Positions 20,679 to 24,112 of a stretch of DNA of 24,112 nucleotides are shown in pieces. The stretch comes from Rikenellaceae bacterium. GTDB taxonomy: Bacteria; Bacteroidota; Bacteroidia; Bacteroidales; Rikenellaceae. The first letter of the stretch is position 1, and each line of letters starts with the position of its first letter. The notes beneath the pieces were generated by a model that saw nothing but the letters and a program-made list of their open reading frames with translations, did no database searches and had not been told where the DNA came from. The stretch lies in the NCBI GenBank assembly GCA_020859745.1, contig JAJBVQ010000005.1, positions 1 through 24,112 of the forward strand, given 5' to 3'. The position numbers and the translations under genes are program-made.

Positions 20679-20702
20679 GGTTCCGTCCTTCGGGGCGGAA
20701 CC
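20679..20702 (+). other. UUCG-capped hairpin just after eno
   Basis: Arms 20679-20688 and 20693-20702 pair over 10 bp with one wobble and close on a C(TTCG)G tetraloop, one of the most stable RNA loops. It begins 3 bases after the eno stop. No T-run follows directly; it may protect the 3' end or act with the terminator 12 bp downstream. Confidence 0.65.
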
Positions 20703-20713
20703 TCTACCCGCTG

Positions 20714-20750
20714 CGGGTCTTGCGCATCAATGCGCAAGACCCGTTTTTTT
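20714..20750 (+). terminator. strong rho-independent-type terminator after eno
   Basis: Arms 20714-20727 and 20730-20743 are perfect 14-bp complements with only CA between them (in RNA the innermost pairs would open to form the loop). Seven T residues at 20744-20750 follow immediately. This is the clearest terminator in the window. Confidence 0.92.
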
Positions 20751-20803
20751 GTCCCTTACCCTAAAAAACGACAGCCGGCGGGCTTATCCTGTGGCGGAAT
20801 TGC

Positions 20804-20811
20804 TATCTTTG
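20804..20811 (+). promoter_or_regulatory. -7 element for the suhB-like operon
   Basis: TATCTTTG at 20804-20811 matches TAnnTTTG, 41 bp upstream of the next start codon and 53 bp after the eno terminator. No TTTG is found at the -33 position, so this is probably a weaker promoter than those of the ribosomal units. Confidence 0.55.
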
Positions 20812-20852
20812 CTTTACGGACTGCATAAAGACCGATTAATAACAGAAACTAT

Positions 20853-21677
20853 ATGATACAGCCGGATTGGGAAACCCTGTGCGGCCGCGTCCGGCAGATA
20901 GCCGGCGAGGCCGTCGAATACATAGCCGCCGAGCGGAAACGCTTTACGGCCGACAAAGTCGAGGAAAAGGGAGCGTTTAACTTCGTCTCCTATGTCGATA
21001 AAGGGGCCGAAAAGAGGATAATCGCCGCCCTGGAAAAATTGTTGCCCGAAGCCGGATTTATCGCCGAGGAGGGGTCGGGACGCGTGGACGAGAGCGCGCC
21101 GTACCAGTGGATTATCGACCCGCTGGACGGCACCACCAATTTCGTGCACGGCCTGCCGCCTTACGCCGTCAGCATCGCCTTGTGGGATGCGCAGGCTAAG
21201 GAGGCGGTCGTCGGCGTGGTCTATGAGGTGACATTGCGGGAGTGTTTCTACACGTGGAAAGGGGCGGATGCGGCTTATCTTAACGGTGAGGCGATCCGGG
21301 TGTCCGATGTCGCGAAAGTGGACAGCGCGCTGGTACTGACCGGATTGGCCTACGGACTCGACCCGGAGGTCGTGCGCCATTTCGAGAACAGCTTCGCATA
21401 CTTCAACCGGCACAGCCACGGCGCGCGGCGGCTGGGGTCGGCGGCGACCGACCTGGTCTATGTGGCGTGCGGACGGGCGGACGCCTTTTACCACATCAAC
21501 CTGTCGCCGTGGGACGTGGCCGCCGGGGCTTTCATCGTGCGGCAGGCCGGGGGCCGGGTGGCCGACTTCTGCGGCGGCGACGATTATACCTACGGACGGA
21601 GTATCGTGACGGCGAATCCCCGGATCTGGGACGAGATCTTCCGGCCGGTGACCGGCAACGAGTTTAAAGGCTGCTGA
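20853..21677 (+). CDS. inositol monophosphatase family protein (SuhB-like)
   Basis: This is a Mg-dependent phosphatase of the IMPase/FIG superfamily. Metal and catalytic residues are visible: E72 (FIAEEGSG), D89 and D92 in the IIDPLDGTTNFVHG motif (87-100) and D221 in SPWDVAAGAFIV (218-229). DGTTNF with the following HG favours IMPase/SuhB over CysQ-type nucleotidases, which usually have DGTKEF. The 274-residue length is typical. The substrate cannot be fixed from sequence: inositol-1-phosphate, other sugar phosphates or histidinol phosphate are all handled in this family. It is the first gene of a tight operon; its stop overlaps the acyltransferase start (TGATG). Confidence 0.9.
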   Translation: MIQPDWETLCGRVRQIAGEAVEYIAAERKRFTADKVEEKGAFNFVSYVDKGAEKRIIAALEKLLPEAGFIAEEGSGRVDESAPYQWIIDPLDGTTNFVHGLPPYAVSIALWDAQAKEAVVGVVYEVTLRECFYTWKGADAAYLNGEAIRVSDVAKVDSALVLTGLAYGLDPEVVRHFENSFAYFNRHSHGARRLGSAATDLVYVACGRADAFYHINLSPWDVAAGAFIVRQAGGRVADFCGGDDYTYGRSIVTANPRIWDEIFRPVTGNEFKGC

Positions 21678-22609
21678 TGCTGAGCTATTACCTGATATAT
21701 CCCGTGGCGTGGTGCATCGGGAAGCTGCCATACAAAGTGCAGTTCCTCTTTTCCGACCTGATCCGGTGGGTGCTCTACAGCGTGGTGCGCTACCGGCGCG
21801 AGGTGGTGCGCACCAACCTGCTCCATTCGTTCCCGGAGAAGAGCGACCGGGAGCGGAGCGAAATCGCCCGGCGGTTCTACAAGCACCTGGCGGACGTCTT
21901 TATCGAGACCCTCTCGCTGGCCTCGGTGAACGAGCGGCAGATCCGCCGGAGGATGAAATACCTCAATATGGACGACCTGGTGCGCTGGACGGGAGGCCGC
22001 TCCTGGATCTCGGCCATGGCGCATTACGGGTCGTGGGAGTACACGACCAATTTCGACCTCTATCGGACGCACGACGGCACGCTGGCGGTCTACCGGCCGC
22101 TGAGCGACAAGGGTGCCGACCGCTTTTACCGGAAGATACGCAGCCGGTTCGGGGTGCTTCCGGTGCCGATGCACGACGTGGGGCGCGAGATGGTGCGGCG
22201 GGGGCGGGCCGGAAGCCATGTGACGCTGGCCCTGATCGCCGACCAAACTCCCGGATGGCCGGAGATACAGAACTGGACGATGTTCCTGGGGCGGTGGACG
22301 CCCTTCTTTACCGGGACCGAGAAGATGGCGCTCAAATTCCATATGCCGGTGGTGTTTCTCGACGTGCGGAAAGTGCGGCGGGGCTATTACGAGGCGGTGT
22401 TCGACCTGATTTACGACGGGGACGAGCCGGTGCGGGAGGGCGAGATCACGCGGCGGTATGCCGAGCGGCTGGAGCGGATGATTCGGCAGCGGCCGGAGCT
22501 GTGGATGTGGTCGCACCGGCGCTGGAAACACGACATCGGCGATTGGCTGGCGCACCACCCGCACGCCGAAAAGATAAGCGACCGGATCTATGGAGCAGGA
22601 AAGGAGTAA
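21677..22609 (+). CDS. LpxL/HtrB-type lipid A or lysophospholipid acyltransferase
   Basis: The 310-residue product belongs to the bacterial lipid A acyltransferase family (LpxL/HtrB). It has a hydrophobic N-terminal segment (LIYPVAWCIGKLPY, about 6-19) expected to anchor it to the inner membrane. The catalytic HX4E motif is H116-YGSW-E121. The family's downstream TFLGR-like element appears as MFLGRWTPFFTGT, and WMWSHRRWKH near the C-terminus matches the terminal WxHxRW motif. It probably adds a secondary acyl chain to lipid A or a related aminolipid; the acceptor is not decided by sequence. It overlaps the gene before it by 1 base and the glycosyltransferase after it by 20 bases. Arg codons are largely CGG, unlike the ribosomal genes. 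Confidence 0.88.
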   Translation: MLSYYLIYPVAWCIGKLPYKVQFLFSDLIRWVLYSVVRYRREVVRTNLLHSFPEKSDRERSEIARRFYKHLADVFIETLSLASVNERQIRRRMKYLNMDDLVRWTGGRSWISAMAHYGSWEYTTNFDLYRTHDGTLAVYRPLSDKGADRFYRKIRSRFGVLPVPMHDVGREMVRRGRAGSHVTLALIADQTPGWPEIQNWTMFLGRWTPFFTGTEKMALKFHMPVVFLDVRKVRRGYYEAVFDLIYDGDEPVREGEITRRYAERLERMIRQRPELWMWSHRRWKHDIGDWLAHHPHAEKISDRIYGAGKE

Positions 22610-23660
22610 GGTTTTGCGGCTGGCGGTGGTGATCCTGAACTGGAACGGCGAGGGGTTCCTGCAGCGTTTTCTGCCGGGAGTGGTGGAGTGTTCGACCGGG
22701 GGTCATGCCCCGGCGGGGTGCGAAGTGCGGGTCGTGGTGGCCGACAACGCTTCGACCGACGGGTCGGTGCGGTGGCTGGAGGATGCTTACGGCGGGGACG
22801 GGCGCGTATCGGTTATTGCCCTTGATCGCAACTACGGCTTCACCGGAGGATATAACCGGGCGTTGGCGCATGATTCGCTGGCGGGATTCGACTATTTCCT
22901 GCTGCTCAACTCGGATGTCGAGGTGACTCCGGCGTGGCTCGTTCCTCTGGTGGCGCTGATGTCCGGGGACGGTACCGTGGGGGCGGCGATGCCGAAGGTG
23001 CGCTCTTATGGGCGGACGGATTATTTCGAGTACGCGGGAGCCTGCGGCGGCTTTATCGACGCGCTGGGGTACCCTTTTTGCCGGGGACGCATTTTCGGGA
23101 CGGTCGAGAAGGACGAGGGGCAGTACGACACGGTACGGGATATTTTTTGGGCGACGGGGGCGGCGATGCTGGTGCGGGCCGGCCTGTGGCGGCAGCTGGG
23201 AGGGCTGGACGAAACCTTTTTCGCCCATATGGAGGAGATCGACTTCTGCTGGCGGCTACATCGGGAGGGGTATCGGGTGGCGGTTTGCCCGGCCAGCACG
23301 GTTTACCATGTCGGGGGTGGGGCGTTGCCCGCCACCTCGCCGCGCAAGACCTATCTCAACTTCCGGAACAACCTGGCGATGCTTTATAAGAACCTTTCGC
23401 GCGGGGCTTTCGCGGGGGTCTATTTCGTCCGTTTCTGGGCCGACGGCTTGCAGGCGGCGGCATATCTGCTCACCCGCAAAACGTCGTTCGCCGGGGCGGT
23501 CGTCCGGGGGCACCGCGATTTCTGGTTCCGGATGCGGAAGCGGCTGGTGCGGGATTCGGAGAGAGAGGGGTATGCCCGGCCTGCGAAAAACGTGATGTAC
23601 CGGGGAAGCGTCGTGTTGAGGTACCTGTCCGGACGGCGGACGTTCGGGAAAATGATGTGA
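22590..23660 (+). CDS. family 2 glycosyltransferase
   Basis: This is a GT-A fold, family 2 (rhamnosyltransferase-like) glycosyltransferase, probably acting at the cytosolic face of the inner membrane on a polysaccharide or glycolipid. Landmarks are VVILNWNG (13-20), VVADNASTDGS (49-59), NYGFTGGYNRAL (81-92), the DxD-type LLNSDVE (105-111), ATGAAMLVR (188-196), and the HMEEIDFCWR segment (213-222) that holds the predicted catalytic base. The C-terminal ~110 residues, with NFRNNLAMLYKNL and hydrophobic stretches, resemble the membrane-associated tails of bacterial GT2 enzymes. The start at 22590 overlaps the acyltransferase by 20 bases; no better ATG lies downstream before the first motif. The sugar and acceptor are unknown. 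Confidence 0.9.
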   Translation: MEQERSKVLRLAVVILNWNGEGFLQRFLPGVVECSTGGHAPAGCEVRVVVADNASTDGSVRWLEDAYGGDGRVSVIALDRNYGFTGGYNRALAHDSLAGFDYFLLLNSDVEVTPAWLVPLVALMSGDGTVGAAMPKVRSYGRTDYFEYAGACGGFIDALGYPFCRGRIFGTVEKDEGQYDTVRDIFWATGAAMLVRAGLWRQLGGLDETFFAHMEEIDFCWRLHREGYRVAVCPASTVYHVGGGALPATSPRKTYLNFRNNLAMLYKNLSRGAFAGVYFVRFWADGLQAAAYLLTRKTSFAGAVVRGHRDFWFRMRKRLVRDSEREGYARPAKNVMYRGSVVLRYLSGRRTFGKMM

Positions 23661-23661
23661 T

Positions 23662-24112
23662 ATGAAACGATTGTTGGCAGCGGTTTTGATATTGTCCGGC
23701 GTTACGGCGTGCGGGGGGACGGCTCCCCGCGGCGGTGCGGGCGGTCCTGCGGCATCTTCGGCGGATGTTTCGTCGGTGCCTGCGCCGAAAACGGTGGTGC
23801 CCCGGATCGTGGCGGAGTATCCGCACGATACGAAGGCTTATACGCAGGGCCTGCTGTGGGCCGACGGGGGGCTGTATGAGAGTACGGGCGAGTACGGGGA
23901 GTCCTCTTTGCGGAAAGTCGATCTGGCTACGGGCAAGGCGGAGCGGATGGTCTCGCTGCCGGAGCGTTATTTCGGCGAGGGGCTGGCCTTGGTGGGGGAT
24001 TCGCTGCTGTACCAGCTGACGTGGCAGGAGCAGCGTTGCCTGGTCTACCGCAAGGACGACTTCCGGCAGGTAGGCGTTTTCGCCTATTCGGGCGAAGGGT
24101 GGGGGCTGACGC
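23662..24112 (+). CDS. glutaminyl-peptide cyclotransferase lipoprotein (partial, runs off the window)
   Basis: About 150 codons are present and the frame is open to the window end. The N-terminus MKRLLAAVLILSGVTAC followed by GG is a lipoprotein signal with Cys17 as the lipidated residue, then a Gly/Ala/Ser/Pro-rich linker to about residue 47. The mature part has YPHDTKAYTQGL (53-64), LYESTGEYGESSLRKVDL and RYFGEGLAL, the opening blades of the plant-type (type I) glutamine cyclotransferase beta-propeller. Such enzymes convert N-terminal Gln to pyroglutamate. Bacteroidota commonly have Gln at the mature N-terminus of signal peptidase I substrates, which gives this periplasm-facing enzyme a likely role. 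The start is one base after the glycosyltransferase stop. The C-terminus and remaining active-site residues are not in view. Confidence 0.85.
   Translation, partial: MKRLLAAVLILSGVTACGGTAPRGGAGGPAASSADVSSVPAPKTVVPRIVAEYPHDTKAYTQGLLWADGGLYESTGEYGESSLRKVDLATGKAERMVSLPERYFGEGLALVGDSLLYQLTWQEQRCLVYRKDDFRQVGVFAYSGEGWGLT

Noticed and set aside
21590..22564. 324-codon open frame on the - strand opposite the acyltransferase
   Set aside because: Pro/His/Arg-rich shadow in a GC-rich gene whose + strand product has clear catalytic motifs.
1..24112. Search for CRISPR arrays, tRNA/rRNA genes, insertion sequences, phage genes, toxin-antitoxin or defence systems
   Set aside because: No spaced direct repeats, transposase-like frames, terminal inverted repeats or RNA gene landmarks were seen by eye. 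The window is dense with core genes.

Overview
The window is a chromosomal segment of a Bacteroidota bacterium, most likely order Bacteroidales and plausibly a GC-rich Rikenellaceae/Alistipes-like species. Three things point there: the promoters match the Bacteroidota signature (TTTG, about 19 bp, TAnnTTTG); start codons are mostly preceded by A-rich stretches rather than Shine-Dalgarno sequences; and the protein variants fit (L2 with DHPMGGGEGR, enolase with SHSDAP, no tuf after fusA). The family assignment is inference. Every supported gene is on the + strand.

Layout. Positions 1-129 hold a promoter and A-rich leader. Positions 130-3561 are a str-type unit: rpsL, rpsG, fusA, rpsJ. Positions 3562-3876 hold a hairpin terminator, a new promoter and a ~100-nt leader. 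Positions 3877-10418 carry rplC, rplD, rplW, rplB, rpsS, rplV, rpsC, rplP, rpmC, rpsQ, rplN, rplX, rplE and rpsN. A second terminator/promoter pair lies at 10419-10683. Positions 10684-19196 carry rpsH, rplF, rplR, rpsE, rpmD, rplO, secY, map, infA, rpmJ, rpsM, rpsK, rpsD, rpoA and rplQ. A third terminator at 19277-19320 overlaps a candidate promoter for eno (19368-20675). Two strong hairpins follow eno. From 20853 a tightly packed envelope-type operon begins: a SuhB-like inositol monophosphatase, an LpxL/HtrB-type acyltransferase, a family 2 glycosyltransferase, and a lipoprotein glutaminyl cyclotransferase cut by the window end.

How the genes work together. The first 19 kb encode most 30S and 50S core proteins, EF-G, IF-1, RNA polymerase alpha, the SecY channel and methionine aminopeptidase, so translation, N-terminal maturation, secretion and transcription are co-expressed. 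Gene order is that of the universal str-S10-spc-alpha cluster, but the promoter/terminator layout cuts it into three units at rpsJ|rplC and rpsN|rpsH, not at the E. coli operon boundaries. The last 3.3 kb probably serve lipid or glycolipid assembly and periplasmic protein maturation.

I found no CRISPR array, phage, insertion sequence, tRNA, rRNA or toxin/defence system, and nothing that amounts to a new multi-gene system. The observations most worth following are regulatory: the terminator/promoter pairs, the promoter embedded in the terminator before eno, and paired hairpins flanking rpmJ. At protein level they are the long low-complexity tails on S3, L22 and L17.
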